Source: Isoetes taiwanensis (taxonomy: Eukaryota > Streptophyta > Lycopodiopsida > Isoetales > Isoetaceae). From it: a stretch of 64,000 bases of DNA. Below the pieces are notes generated by a model. The model was not told the DNA's origin. It saw nothing but the letters and a program-made list of their open reading frames with translations, and searched no databases. Location of the stretch: NCBI GenBank assembly GCA_021234155.1, contig JAJEKV010000075.1, positions 1,862,001 through 1,926,000 of the forward strand, written 5' to 3'. Below are positions 8,879 to 19,588 of the stretch, piece after piece (position 1 is the stretch's first letter; each line of letters begins with the position of its first letter). Both the position numbers and the translations under genes were made by a program.

Positions 8879-10617
8879 CTAAGCGTGACTTGGTCCAGCT
8901 TGGTCAGCATCGTCTGCACCTAATCCAATTTGAGGAATCCAATCTGATTCCATTTGAGGTCTTGTGCAATGTGTTGGAGAGCAATTCCAAGTGCTCCACA
9001 TGGTGTTCAATAGTTGGTTCAGATCAAACTTGCGTGCCTTGTCTTGTATTGGGGATTCGACACAGTGCTTCAAATAATCGCACATGTTTCGAAACCTCTG
9101 GCTTTGTTCAGTGCTACCCATAGCCTCCAAGAAAGAATGCTTGCGTGCAAAATCAGCAAGGTAATAGATAAAGTAGGCCGCCCCTAAGAGGTCGAAATCT
9201 ACCCTTGCAGGCACCATCTTAGTTCCATCTCTTTTTGGACCCCAATACGGGCCCAATACAAATCATCATGCATGTATGGATAGGCAAGTCTTTCATTCTC
9301 AATCGCCTTTTTGGCAGCACCATCCATGCCTTTATATGCCCACCGCTTCACTTCCACAGGCTCACCTATTAGCCGTTCTTCTCCCCAATCACATATACCA
9401 ATATAAATAGCCTGGGGGTCCGTGCATCCTCTCTCTTTTCCAAATTCAAAATGAAGCAAAACATTGCCCGGGTGCAAGCCAATGTGTAAATGGTGCTCTT
9501 TATGAAGCTTAAGCAAGCCGCTTAAAAATGACATAGTTAGATCACCCACTCTTTGAGCAACATATAACTCTTGCTTCCTCCGTTGCTCAAGCTTATGGAC
9601 GTCGACCTCGACACTAGGCTTATACCCTAATCTTTTAAATGCATGCCTCGCAAACTCATTATCTCCATGATGCACAAAAAGAGATGCACAAGAACCCCCA
9701 TTCCAGTAAGGAAATATCAACCCTGTTCTTTCCAACACAGTTGTACGACCAATGCAGCGTATGATAGAGCCATGTCTAACCTGCATTTGCGACTCCCTCA
9801 TGTTTTTCATCATGGCCTTTACTATCACATCAGGCCTCGCCGTACCTAACCGCACATCATCATTCTGAAATTTAATACAATAGGATTCGTCTTTAAGAAA
9901 ACTAGAACCCAAGATATTGCATTTGTACACCATTCCATATGTTCCTGAACCAATTCTGGTCCTGTTGATTATCTGAGAGGAATCCACCATTGCAAACCAT
10001 ATAGTCTTGGCATCTGCCCTTTTTCTTTTTTCCCACTCTTTATCAGTCTCACCAGGACGCTTGGCTCTAATAGTCTGTGCCAACACTTTCTTAACTAGGT
10101 GAGGGGGTTGATGGGTTTCCTTTCTAAGCTTTCGATTCGTCCAAACTGTATTCCATTCCCCAGCCTTATTTTTTAAAGACTCTCTCAAGCGCGGACTAGT
10201 TAAATTTGCCACCGCATGAATCATATTTCAAGTTGTACGAGATACATTGCCATCAGTCCAAGCATACCTTTCAGAATCAATCTTTCCAGGTTCTAACTCT
10301 ATCATTCGAGGCCCAAAAGCTCTCTCAGCATCTCTCATAAGAGTTGAATGGAAATCTAGCCATCCTTCGTCTGTTGTAGTAATCAATTCTAACTCAGATG
10401 GGGTGGCGGCATATATTCGCTCACAGAGCCAATTCATCGAAGCGGGTCTTAAAGAAGACCATGGCTGTTGGGGTCTTGATTTTTTCCTCTGCATCTGAGT
10501 AGAGGACTCGGCCTCTGGGTTCATATGAGGCTTTGCTTCTAGCCTAGGTTCTTCTTTAGGGCTCATGTGAGGCTCTGCTGCTTCTAGTCTAAGTCCATCT
10601 AACTCTTGTGGATTCAT
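8879..10617 (-). pseudogene. Protein kinase-like gene with in-frame TGA and frameshift
   Basis: Reading from ATG at 10617, about 129 codons end at TGA 10230-10228, and the same frame resumes directly (NMIHAVANLT) for more than 300 codons. A one-base shift near the T5 run at 9232-9236 then joins the kinase C-terminal lobe to a further 110 codons ending at 8879. A kinase fold is visible: glycine loop GSGTYGMVYK, a beta-3 lysine in CIKFQ, a catalytic-loop equivalent HIGLHPGNVLL, and CDWGEE for DFG. The catalytic-loop Asp is Gly and the Lys is His, so even an intact relative would probably be a pseudokinase. The N-terminal 200 residues match no domain I know. Two lesions in one gene argue for a pseudogene; sequencing error could explain one of them. 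Confidence 0.65.
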
Positions 10618-10689
10618 AGCAGCTTTAGAAGAAACTGTGTAGCTAGCGATATGCCAACAATAGCAAAGCAGCAACAATACCTAAAAGTC

Positions 10690-11390
10690 TGGGGAAAAAA
10701 AAAACCCACTTTAGTGAGTGTCAATAAGCCGTAAAATAGTTCATTAAGATTCTAGTAAACTACTAACTTTCAAGTTTGATGATTATAGGCACCCTATGGT
10801 TAATCTACTGAGTTTCAAGTTGACGGTTATAGGCAACCTATGGTTAGTCTACTGAGTTTGACGGTTCACGGTTATATGAAATGCATTTTTCTCATTCTCT
10901 TCAACAAGTTACACTTATGATCTGACCCAGCTACTGACTCCACGAGGAAACTCCCTCATAGAGGTTGGCACTCAACTGAACATATTGCACTAGACCACCT
11001 GACAAACTCACGAATATTTAATGAAATATACGCCAATCCCTATATTAGTGTTGGACTTTCGTCAACAACACCATCAGAAAATAGGGTATATCTCATTAAA
11101 ATATCCTCCTGACCTTCCATAAGAGTACTGCACCTTCCTTTCGAAACCGCGTGACTGAAGCCAACAAGCGGCACCAGGAGAGGGCTATACACCTCAATGA
11201 AAGGTTGACCCTAGCAATCCTCGAAATCAGCAATGACACCCACCCTCAGCATGGCACAATTTAATGTGGCACACCAGGCGAGGATCGCTGCCTCAGCCAA
11301 GGATCACTGCCGAAACTAAAACCTAGTCTCTCTTAATCGACTCCCTAACTGCTACTGTTGTCGGTAAAAAGGATAGGCAACCAAATTTCT
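10690..11390. other. Intergenic with short direct repeat
   Basis: About 10765-10870 contains three related lines: TACTAACTTTCAAGTTTGAT, CTACTGAGTTTCAAGTTGAC and CTACTGAGTTTGACGG, the first two each followed by a GGTTATAGGCA-like string. This is a degenerate tandem repeat of about 50 bp. No gene is seen. Confidence 0.4.
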
Positions 11391-11395
11391 AATTC

Positions 11396-11500
11396 TTATT
11401 TTTTTCTTTTGCTTTTGTTTTATTATTTTTTTCTCATTATTTTATTGTTTCTGTTTTATTATTATTTTTTTCTCTTCCTTTTTTCTAATTATTTTCTCTA
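11396..11500. repeat. T-rich low-complexity tract
   Basis: Runs of TTTTATTATTTTT with few other bases. The apparent hydrophobic peptide it encodes is an artefact of composition. Confidence 0.6.
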
Positions 11501-11765
11501 TAAAAATCAGTCTGGATTCCTCCATAGAACAAGACGCTCACCATCGTCACGCCCCTCGATGGAGGGGGGCAACAGGCGAGGGCCTCACTAAGGAGGAACC
11601 CTAGACCTACAATAAAAGAAACAACAACAAAAAAACTAAGTTTGCCTAGAAACTAAGGAAAATGTAAAAAAAAAAAGCTAAGGGGCACAGGTTGTGGAGC
11701 AGGGCGCAGAAGGTTTACCTTGTTCTGCATAAAAAAACTAAAACAGCGCCTCGTTATATATAAAA

Positions 11766-11990
11766 AAAAAATTCGCGTAAGCGAAAACTACTGTTTCGCT
11801 TACGCGAAAACACTTTCGTAGTTTAAACCTTCAAACGACATCTACGCGAAAAGAGTTTCGCGTAGTTTAAACCACGTAAGTTTTTTGTTTAAAGCCGGAA
11901 AATTAAGCTTTCGCTTACGCGAAATTTTTTTTTTCCGGCCGGAAGGTTAAAAACGAAAAATACGTATTTAACCTAAAAATACGTATTTAT
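11766..11990. repeat. Cluster of TTTCGCGTAAGCGAAA palindromes
   Basis: The 16-mer TTTCGCGTAAGCGAAA or its reverse complement occurs three times (about 11770, 11791, 11910), with a related ACGCGAAAAGAGTTTCGCGT at about 11842. Two CGTAGTTTAAACC copies lie between. The last copy sits in a larger stem, GCCGGAAAATT...AATTTTTCCGGC. Two AAATACGTATTT palindromes follow at about 11958-11990. The sequence is sharply different from its surroundings and not coding. Confidence 0.6.
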
Positions 11991-12100
11991 GGACTTTATA
12001 TGTCTGAAAAAATAATTTCGTACGTACATAACCTATCCCTGGTTGATTTTATGAGTTTTGTATTTCACATTATGGCTAGTCATAATTTAATTTCACGTTA

Positions 12101-12240
12101 TGTGGAATGGGAAGAGGGAGGCGATTCCTGTGCTAGCGAAGCCGCTCTGCTCGCCAGCCCGGGGCGCCGTGGTGTGTGGCGGGTTGCCGGAGTAGCGCTT
12201 CCGCTAGCTAGAGAATCGCCGACCTCCCCCCATTTCCACA
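12101..12240. repeat. Long GC-rich hairpin G
   Basis: The left arm, from 12101 (TGTGGAATGGG, GGCGATTC, GCTAGCG), pairs with a right arm ending GAATCGCC...CCATTTCCACA at 12240. Arms are about 55 nt with several mismatches. The loop is the GC-rich CCAGCCCGGGGCGCC region. It is similar in size and design to the hairpins at 1-2.1 kb but different in sequence. Confidence 0.6.
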
Positions 12241-12282
12241 AATGTCAAGGAAAGGCGACAAGTGATCCGGCGGTGCAACCGG

Positions 12283-12390
12283 TTTCGAGCATGATTCAAA
12301 CTCCTAAGTGTTTTTCCGTCAGATTGAGTATGATTCAACTGTCCCGAGTGCTTTTCCGTCGGATTTCGAGCACGATTCAAGCTCCTAGAT
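12283..12390. repeat. Short tandem repeat, ~40 bp x 2.6
   Basis: Units carry TTCGAGCATGATTCAA then CTTTTCCGTC; the GATTCAA landmarks lie at 12293, 12332 and 12374. Confidence 0.6.
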
Positions 12391-12479
12391 TCAGCTATGG
12401 CGATGCTTCACCTAAAGAGGTAACTGGCCGAACCGGTCGTTCCAGAATGCTGCATCCATTTTTCATTCTTGGATAGAAT

Positions 12480-12990
12480 GATCACCACGTGGCAATCCAT
12501 CATTGGACTACAAACAAGAACGCACACCAACTTTCCTTGACGACATTGGAAAGGACGTTGGAAGTAAAGGCCTCAGCAAAATTTGTCTTTAATAGCTAGG
12601 TTGGAATGAAGTGGAGAGAGGAAAAGAGCCCAGTATTTGCATATGCTCTTTCGCAAGCATCTCTACATTAATTGAAGAACAAAAAAAAAGATATGAGAAA
12701 AAGGCATTGACAAATTAAGACACTTCAACCCCAAACAAAAAACCAGGCATGACATTGCAACTTTGAATTGTGACACTACAGCGACCACATACGTACATGG
12801 CATTCAACTAGCAATAGTAGCAAAATAGAGTTCCTTCTTTGAGGCCAAAAGCAGAAGAGTTACGTGCCATTTACACTCACATATCCATGCCAAACTTTGG
12901 CTAAGATTACTTGACCACTATCGGGATCATAAAAGACAATTTCGTTTTCATTTGAATACGAGAACAAATAAAGACAAAACCAAATGACCT
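12480..12990. other. Intergenic, no gene seen
   Basis: AT-rich sequence, possibly the 3' part of the LINE relic that follows, since that element reads on the minus strand towards lower coordinates. No clear tail was identified. Confidence 0.3.
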
Positions 12991-12995
12991 TGAGG

Positions 12996-13745
12996 CTATA
13001 ACATGTCAAAATATGCCATGTTATTACGTAGACACACTAAGAAAGGGCCACGTTCAAAATCCAGGCTACGAGCTATGGCGTAGATAACGCCCTGGCCTGA
13101 GGGCGTTACTGAGAAAAAAAATTTGAGGGCCATGTGGCCATGACCAAAATGGCGAGGGTGTGTGCGCAGCTTCTGGAAGTAAATGATATGGCATTTCAAT
13201 GCAGCCCGTTGAAGGGGTAGAAAATCTGTCTTCTGGATTAGGATCTGGTATGGAACTGTGGACTTTACCCCAAGGGCCCGTGCCAAGAAGGCTTTTTGCA
13301 CCTGCTCGAGGTCATTCCAGGTGTTGAGGGATATCACAGGACCCCACACTTCTGCTCGACCAAGGCCCGAAACAAGTGTGACTGGTGGCCCATGCATACA
13401 ACTCTGCCTTGTGGCTGTTGTTCTGCATGGCATATAGTGCTTTCCAACCTGCCGTGACCCGCAACTTGATGGTAGCATCCCAATGGGTGGTAGTAGAGGA
13501 CTCGATCCCCAAGTACTTGTAGGTTGGAGCCACCTCTACATCTTGTCCCTGGTAAGTGAATGAAAGAAGCCTTGGCTGACGGGATGATGAAACTAGCAGC
13601 ACCCTATTTTTGGCCAAGTTAACTCGCATGCCAGCGAATTGGCAAAAAGTGTCAAGAGCATCCAAGTGACGCTTCATGTCCTCTGGAGTATAGGCCAGGA
13701 GGTTGACATCGTCAGCATATATGAGTTGCCGGATTGTAGAGTCAT
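12996..13745 (-). pseudogene. LINE reverse transcriptase, 5'-truncated and frameshifted
   Basis: The minus strand reads QLIYADDVNLLAYTPEDMKR from about 13730. YADDV (13705-13719) is the reverse-transcriptase catalytic box of non-LTR elements. It continues LDTFCQFAGMRVNLAKN and VEVAPTYKYLG, the usual downstream blocks. A frameshift near 13400 moves the remainder to another frame (VWGPVISLNTWNDLEQVQKA), ending at 12996. The upstream half of RT and the endonuclease are absent, as expected for a 5'-truncated insertion. Confidence 0.75.
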
Positions 13746-14465
13746 TAACATGCCTCTACATTATCACAAACTACATATATAGCCATTAATTGCTTGACAC
13801 TGAAACTAGTAAATATTGGCTTGACAAATTACAACATATAACAAAAGTCCAGATTTTTTGATTGAGAAATTCGAGCATCATACTTAATGCCAATGCCAGT
13901 CTATCTTCTTGGGAAGATAGCTTATGCAAAGTACTAACCTTTTGAGCAAGTTTCCTATTGGAGCTCAAGTGTCTTTTCCATGCCTCCATGCAGAGTATTG
14001 AGTTCCTGTTTCTTTCATGCAGAGTGCTGAATACTGTCGGTGATTTTTGCAAGCAAAAGGGCTTTTAATTTTTGCAAAAAGCACATGTGATCCAAAGTTA
14101 ATCGATTCCAGAAGCCTATTCTTCTGCCCATTCTGAAAGCCCTATTTTATTTGCCTATTCCAGAAGCATTGTTCCTACTAGAAACCCTGTTCATTACTGG
14201 AGAACCTATTCGTACTGAAAACCCTGTTCTTCATATCCTCTGTCTGCCGATTCGTGGGATTTGGAAATCCGTGGACCATTCTTCTTGGAGCAGAGCCATG
14301 GCCGGCGGAAGCTCCATCGCCATCGTTGGAAAATCTCTGCCACGTTTAAGGGCCTTAACAACCTGGCCCTCAGGTTTTAAGGCTGAGATCCTCAGCCGTT
14401 GGTTGCAAGAGTGTTACCCACTAATATCACACTGGCCATTATGTTAGATTAAATTTTTCATATAA
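13746..14465. other. Intergenic with CCTATTC/CCCTGTTC motifs
   Basis: No gene is supported. At 14110-14235 the strings CCTATTC and CCCTGTTC recur about every 20-30 bases, suggesting a decayed minisatellite. Confidence 0.35.
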
Positions 14466-14664
14466 CCCGTGTCAAGGGCTAGATAACGTCCTCCCACGAG
14501 GCGTTATGCCTCAGGAAAATGGTTGAGCGGCCATGTGGCCAGGAAATTCTGAGGCCGTACGGCAACCCGTGTTAAGGGCTAGATAACGTCCCCACGAGGC
14601 GTTATGGCACGGGAAAATGGCCAAGTGGCCATGTGGCCAGGAAATTCCGAGGCCGTAGGAACAT
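14466..14664. repeat. 100-bp tandem duplication
   Basis: Two copies start CCCGTGTCAAGGGCTAG (14466) and CCCGTGTTAAGGGCTAG (14566); both contain ACGAGGCGTTATG and GGCCATGTGGCCAGGAAATT. A related string (TAGATAACGCCC...GGCCATGTGGCCA) lies at about 13080-13135, so a family of these repeats exists locally. Confidence 0.75.
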
Positions 14665-15145
14665 CGAGGGGAGGACGTTGTCGGCCTTAACGTCCTGGGC
14701 CGAGTCCTTTTGCACAGAGTTCTTGGCTTCAAAGTGGAAGAGGTTGTCTGGCTCACAAATCTGGCAGCAAATCATAGGGTTTGGCAGCAGATCCGGCAAG
14801 AACTTCTGCAATCACGATTTAACTGCAGATCCAAGCCGGAAAGGAAAACCCAGTTCGCCAAGGAGAGTGGATCGAAGGGGAAATAAGAATGAATAAGAAA
14901 TGGAGCTAGAACGTTCTTCATTGGAAACTACAGAAAGAAAGTAAGCCATCAGCAAATCCACAGGGCTTCAAATTATCAGGCTGTAAGAAATGGATGCGGC
15001 CCATTTTTTCTGGTCTGTTTGGGAAGAGCGGCCCCAGCTCTTCACGACACAATTTCTGGTCTGTTTCACGATTGATCACGATGCGATTGGGCAGCAGATA
15101 GGATCGATCTCGCCTGCCTGCAAAGGCGATCGGCTATGCCTTTTA

Positions 15146-15262
15146 AATCCGGCGACATAGAACCACAACCTGTTCTAAATCCCGGCGACACAGAACCAGG
15201 CCCCAAATCCGGCGATCCTTTTTGCCTATTATGGCCATAACATGCTTGTTATGGCCATAACA
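15146..15262. repeat. AAATCCGGCGA repeats and GTTATGGCCATAAC palindromes
   Basis: AAATCCCGGCGACA/AAATCCGGCGA occurs three times (about 15146, 15177, 15206), twice followed by GAACCA. Two perfect palindromes with TTATGGCCATAA follow at about 15229-15262. Confidence 0.6.
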
Positions 15263-15330
15263 AATTGGTCCACAATAATGTTACTGGATATAGCACTTTA
15301 GAAAGAACGGCTGAGATTAATTCCTAGAGC

Positions 15331-15464
15331 AAAAGGATGAGGACCAAGACGTTAAGGTAACCTCACGATATTCGCTTCACACTTCCTTTTAGATTAAAAA
15401 AGGATGAGGACCAAGACGTTAAGGTAACCTCACGATATTCGCTTCACACTTCCTTTTAGATTAA
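15331..15464. repeat. 67-bp perfect tandem duplication
   Basis: The segment containing GGATGAGGACCAAGACG and ending AGATTAAAA is repeated immediately, with no visible mismatch, at a period of 67. It also carries CGCTTCACACTTCC, a motif seen at the outer end of the motif array that follows. Confidence 0.8.
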
Positions 15465-16283
15465 AATTAGCATAACGGAACCGTTATAAAGCACTTCACA
15501 TTGCACAATTACATTATGCTTAACATAACGGAAACCGTTATGGAGCCCTTCATACTGCATGATATCGTTAAGTTACTTTGCATCCACCATAACAGTCCGT
15601 TATAGAGCACTTCATACTGCAAGACGTAGTTAAGTTCCCAATTGAGAATTTTCCTTTTCCTCTCATTGGAGAACATGATTATTAGCAAACACTATCAATA
15701 AAAATGTGAATGCCATCTCATTTCAATACAGGCCTCTTCTCCTGGAACATATCTATCATACGCACAAGGACTGATACAAGATACAAAACAGTACATGATA
15801 CAGGCCTGATATGGGTGTTTATTTAGGGGCTGCTTATCATCTACATTCCAAGTTTACAACGGTCCTTAATTACAATAGTATTTTACATATCTTTTCACAT
15901 TTTAATATAGCATCTGCACTAGAACAATATTAGGCATAAAACCACATCTCAACTATTAGGCATAAAACCACATCTCAACTAGAACATCCACCAACAAAAA
16001 AAATTGCTCCAGCTTTATGTAATAATAATATTTCAATCATTTAAATCCTAGCAATTGCACATTGGACCTTGCACATTGAATCCAGAAGACCTTTTAGAAG
16101 TTTGGCTGTCGTCTTGTCGACCATGCAATTTATATAGCAATATGGATACCTGCAACACTGCATAAGCTAAAATAAGTGGCATACCCAAGTCTCCTAGATT
16201 CTTCACAAAAAATGGTAGCAAATGTAGCATGATCAACAAACAAAAGAAGAAAAAACATCTAAATGTGCTTTCTGCAACCTCAA

Positions 16284-16345
16284 GACATTAGGCAATGTGA
16301 ACTGCCAACCTTCTAGACATCAGGCAAATCCAAATGCTTCTTGTT
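16284..16345. repeat. Short direct repeat, copy 1
   Basis: CATTAGGCAATGTGAACTGC here matches CATCAGGCAATGTGAACTGC at 16964-16983, each followed by CAACCT, CAGGCAAATC and AAATCCAAATGCT with small gaps. It may mark an internal duplication of the element. Confidence 0.5.
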
Positions 16346-16990
16346 TTCTAGTTGTTCTTCATGCTTCTTCCCTTGGGGCTGGAGAAGTCTAAAATATTGA
16401 TATCTTGTTACAGCCACGTAAAGGAATTCAGCAATGGACATAATACTTGAGAAGGTGACACCTGAAAGCATTTGCACAATCATCGGTTTGATGTTTGGTT
16501 ACATTACACCACCCCTAACATCAGCACAGATACATAGTTTGTTGAAGATGAATTTAAAGATAATAGTCTCCCAAGGAATCTGCTTTTTGCCTTCTGGATG
16601 CAGGAAGCTTCTTAAAATAGAATGCCCCTTTTCGAAATTAAGACTGCACCCCGTGCAGTAGCTAATGCTATTGCCACAACTTATTTATCCCTTTTGCGCC
16701 ATCCCACTGGTACAGTTTCTTTGGAAGCCTCAAAATGCTTAAGAATGGAGCTGGAGCAGCAAGTTCTTATTCAGTGCATATAGAGAGGGGAATACCTATG
16801 TGCAATTGTCATTAGAGTCTAATAAGGTTTCTCAGGCCCATGATCAGTCTCAACATGAAGTTATCACATTGTTCAGGTTGAATATTGTTTCTCTGCTTAG
16901 ATGTGTAGGTCAAATCAGAGTACAATGAAGGTGGATGGCCGTGCAGATGAACGGCCTCAAGACATCAGGCAATGTGAACTGCCAACCTAC

Positions 16991-17247
16991 TTCAGGCAAA
17001 TCAACAGATAATTTGAAAATCCAAATGCTGTCTTCAGCTGCATCACACTCCAAGATAATGGGCATAAGTCCATCTCAGGCATGTGCTTCACAAGGACTTC
17101 CAAAATGCAGAATCCGCTTGCAAACAATAACAATTCTCTCAAGCTACATTTTCCTGCACTCTCTTTCGTGACAAACATAACACCCTCTTCTATCTCAGAG
17201 TATTCAAAAACCCACATTGCTTGTACCTGGCAGCTTAAACCACAATT
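16991..17247 (-). pseudogene. Exon-like fragment of an unrecognised gene
   Basis: An open minus-strand stretch of about 85 codons flanked by a good acceptor (CCTTTGCAG) at 17248 and a donor (GTAGGT) at 16990. The peptide includes AMWVFEYSEIEEGVMFV and SLRELLLFASGFCILEVL. I do not recognise the family. No other exon of the same gene is evident nearby, so it may be a gene fragment captured by the surrounding transposon, or a remnant of a resident gene. Confidence 0.4.
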
Positions 17248-18286
17248 CTGCAAAGGCACATAATTTTGTTAATATGCACAAGTTTTGGTCCTCAACAACA
17301 GGAGATTTTGCTAGAGCCACGATAGAAGTTCCTTATATAGATACAGATGGGACTTTTAAGTACAAAGCACCAGACATGCATATCTAGCTGGCATAAAGTA
17401 CATCTTGCTGCATGGCATAAAGTATCATGGAAGCTTACTAAATCTAGAATATGTAAATAGATGTAAAGATTCATCAAAATGCTGCATTGAAATACAGATT
17501 CTAAAACAAACACAGATTCTAAATGTGATACAAATTTCCAAAGGAATGGTGGAGGGCAAAAGAAAGGATGATAGAGAAAACTCTATTGAAAACTTACCAG
17601 AAAAAAAATGTGCTAATAAAATGGTGGACAAAACAGATAGAAGATATGATAATTCAAAACCTACTAAAATTTGATATCGATCCTTGATATGCTGCGCTTA
17701 ATGGATGCTCCACGGCAGGGGTTAACTTACAACATGAATTTTTAGAGTCTATTAACTGTTGTTAAAACTTAACCTAACATAATATTAGTAATAATACTAG
17801 TATGAAGCACAATTAAAGGGCACCGTTAGGCTAACTGAGCCATAACCCCCTCCTAACTTAACGGCATGTCTTAACGGCAGCTGTGTGAACCCCAGATAGC
17901 TAACTTTTTCTAACATAACGGATTTTAACCCCCCCAGTGTGAAGTGGCCCTAAAACTCTTAATAGATTATTTCACCAAACGTGTATTACATCAGAGAATC
18001 ACCTCCACTCAAAAAATTAGCCTTACAATTTTCTGCGGCGCACTCACCGCTCTGTCACTCGTGGACTGCCTCGTCTGGCAAAGCCACCTTAAAAATTCCT
18101 CCGCGTATTTTTTTGTTAGCAATGACTCCCTTATACTTAAAGCATGTTAACGCCGTAACCTAAAGTTAGTTATGCCATAAATGGCTCATGTTGTAAATAA
18201 GATGTATAAAAAGATGGATGGAATGCAAGCAACGTCACCTGATTCATTCAAAAGTTCCCTGTGTCCTTGGCATGCTATTCGCTTTA

Positions 18287-18297
18287 TGGTATCAGAG
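18287..18297 (+). other. Initiator-Met tRNA primer binding site-like sequence
   Basis: TGGTATCAGAG matches the start of the classic plant LTR-retrotransposon primer binding site. No LTR end lies directly before it and the following sequence is short and broken, so it is at most a remnant. Confidence 0.35.
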
Positions 18298-18875
18298 TTT
18301 TGAAGAGAGAAGGAATTCGGATATGAATCTTGCACCAAGAACGATGGCAAACCTTCAAATGGATCTGAAGAATATAGAAAAGCTCGAGGTCAAATGTCAC
18401 AATGTGGTTTTGAAAAATGCAAGCGGTTCTGGAGGTATGGCATGTGGTCAATGAAGCTGATCCTATGCCCATACTGAATGAAAGAAGAAAGTGATGATGA
18501 AATAGCTCCATTGGTCGATGAGGTTGCTCTTTTTGCAGCCTGGAGAACAACCGAGCCAAGACATCCATATGGTAACTTGGATGTCCTTGCTTGGACACAT
18601 AAATTTCGTCCACAAATGCTTGAATTTTCAGACCATGTGAAATTTAGTAGCACAATCCCCCACTTACGCATTAGGTGGAACTCCATTACATAAGACCATT
18701 AATACTCTTGTATGGTCCTTCAAAGACTAGTGATGTCCTTTATACACTTCAAAGACAAATGTCTAACCTGGAAAAAAGTTCATGTAAAGCTATGATATGA
18801 GTGTCCTTGCACCTAGATATATCAATTCATCCATCAAATGCTGATAGTAGCCAACCCTTGTTCTTCTTATTTGAA

Positions 18876-19538
18876 TTACACCATTTGAAGCGGCAAAGAG
18901 CTATCAAGTGCTTTCTTTCTTGTGAAAGCCCCAAACGAGCAACTCTTCCTAGACTTTGTTCGACTCACAAGGGCACCCACTATGTCCCTTTCCAAGGCAA
19001 TACTTTTCAATAGGTCCATCAAACTTAGTAGCGCTGTGTCTTTACGATCCCCCACAAATGCCTTAATTGCAATTCCATTACAAGGATTTCTGCTGTAAGA
19101 AATAGGTCGATCGTCGACAATTAGTATTCTTCTGATGCTCCTTCCAAGACGAGTAAGTTCCTTTATACACTTTCCATCTGGAGTCAAAATGCAAGAGTCC
19201 CTGTAAAGCCTGTAAGAGATAAAACAATTTCCGGCATCCAGTACGTCTAACACCTTATCTGCATAATCTTTGGTGGCATTTGTAAACACCACCACTTCAT
19301 AACACGATGCCATAGCTTGTAAGAACTCCCTAGCATACGGACGAACAATAACATCAAAGCCATGATGTTGATCCTTAACAGCCACCGAATGGATGAGGGT
19401 TTCATCCATATCTAGAACTAGAGTAGGCTTACCAAGAATTTGGGGCTCCAAGAGGAGACCATTTGACCTTGTAACCTTTGTTGATGTTGTCAAATCATCA
19501 CTATCCGATAACTCAATACTAAACATCTCCATCGCCAT
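18876..19538 (-). CDS. CTD-phosphatase-like HAD protein (220 aa), copy 1
   Basis: An ATG-started, uninterrupted 220-codon frame. HAD motif I is LVLDMDETL (nucleophile D43 and D45), motif II is VVFTNAT (residues 84-90), and the acidic motif is ILIVDDRPISY (D142/D143). This is the FCP1/SCP/TIM50 type of aspartyl phosphatase, which removes phosphates from proteins such as the RNA polymerase II tail; at 220 residues it is a single catalytic domain with a short acidic N-terminus. All key residues are present, so this copy could be active. A longer 5' flank is shared with copy 2, and an inverted partial copy lies 1.1 kb further on. Confidence 0.75.
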   Translation of the reverse strand: MAMEMFSIELSDSDDLTTSTKVTRSNGLLLEPQILGKPTLVLDMDETLIHSVAVKDQHHGFDVIVRPYAREFLQAMASCYEVVVFTNATKDYADKVLDVLDAGNCFISYRLYRDSCILTPDGKCIKELTRLGRSIRRILIVDDRPISYSRNPCNGIAIKAFVGDRKDTALLSLMDLLKSIALERDIVGALVSRTKSRKSCSFGAFTRKKALDSSLPLQMV

Positions 19539-19588
19539 AACAATCTTTTGCTTTTTTTCTATGCATTTGATTAGGGCTTTTATAACAG

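Larger units (their letters stand above)
15350..17956. mobile_element. Probable non-autonomous DNA transposon with subterminal motif arrays
   Basis: The left side has three units pairing ATAACGG with CCGTTAT across 2-3 bases (15472-15487, 15525-15541, 15589-15603), each followed by a GAGCACTTCATACTGCA-like string. The right side (17700-17956) has TTAACGG/CTAACATAACGG strings and GTGTGAA motifs in inverse orientation, ending CCCAGTGTGAAGTGGCCC. Opposed subterminal motif arrays are typical of MULE, hAT or CACTA elements. Exact ends and target duplication were not found, so the borders are approximate. The interior holds an exon-like fragment at 16991-17247. Confidence 0.4.

Noticed and set aside
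11396-11500. Apparent membrane protein rich in Phe/Leu/Tyr
   Set aside because: It is the translation of a TTTTATT low-complexity tract.
12000-12476. 158-codon plus-strand open frame
   Set aside because: It runs through hairpin G and the 40-bp tandem repeat; its peptide is repeat-derived and has no recognisable domain.
18478-18693. 71-codon plus-strand frame next to the primer-site-like sequence
   Set aside because: No similarity to gag or any known domain was recognised; too short and isolated to call.
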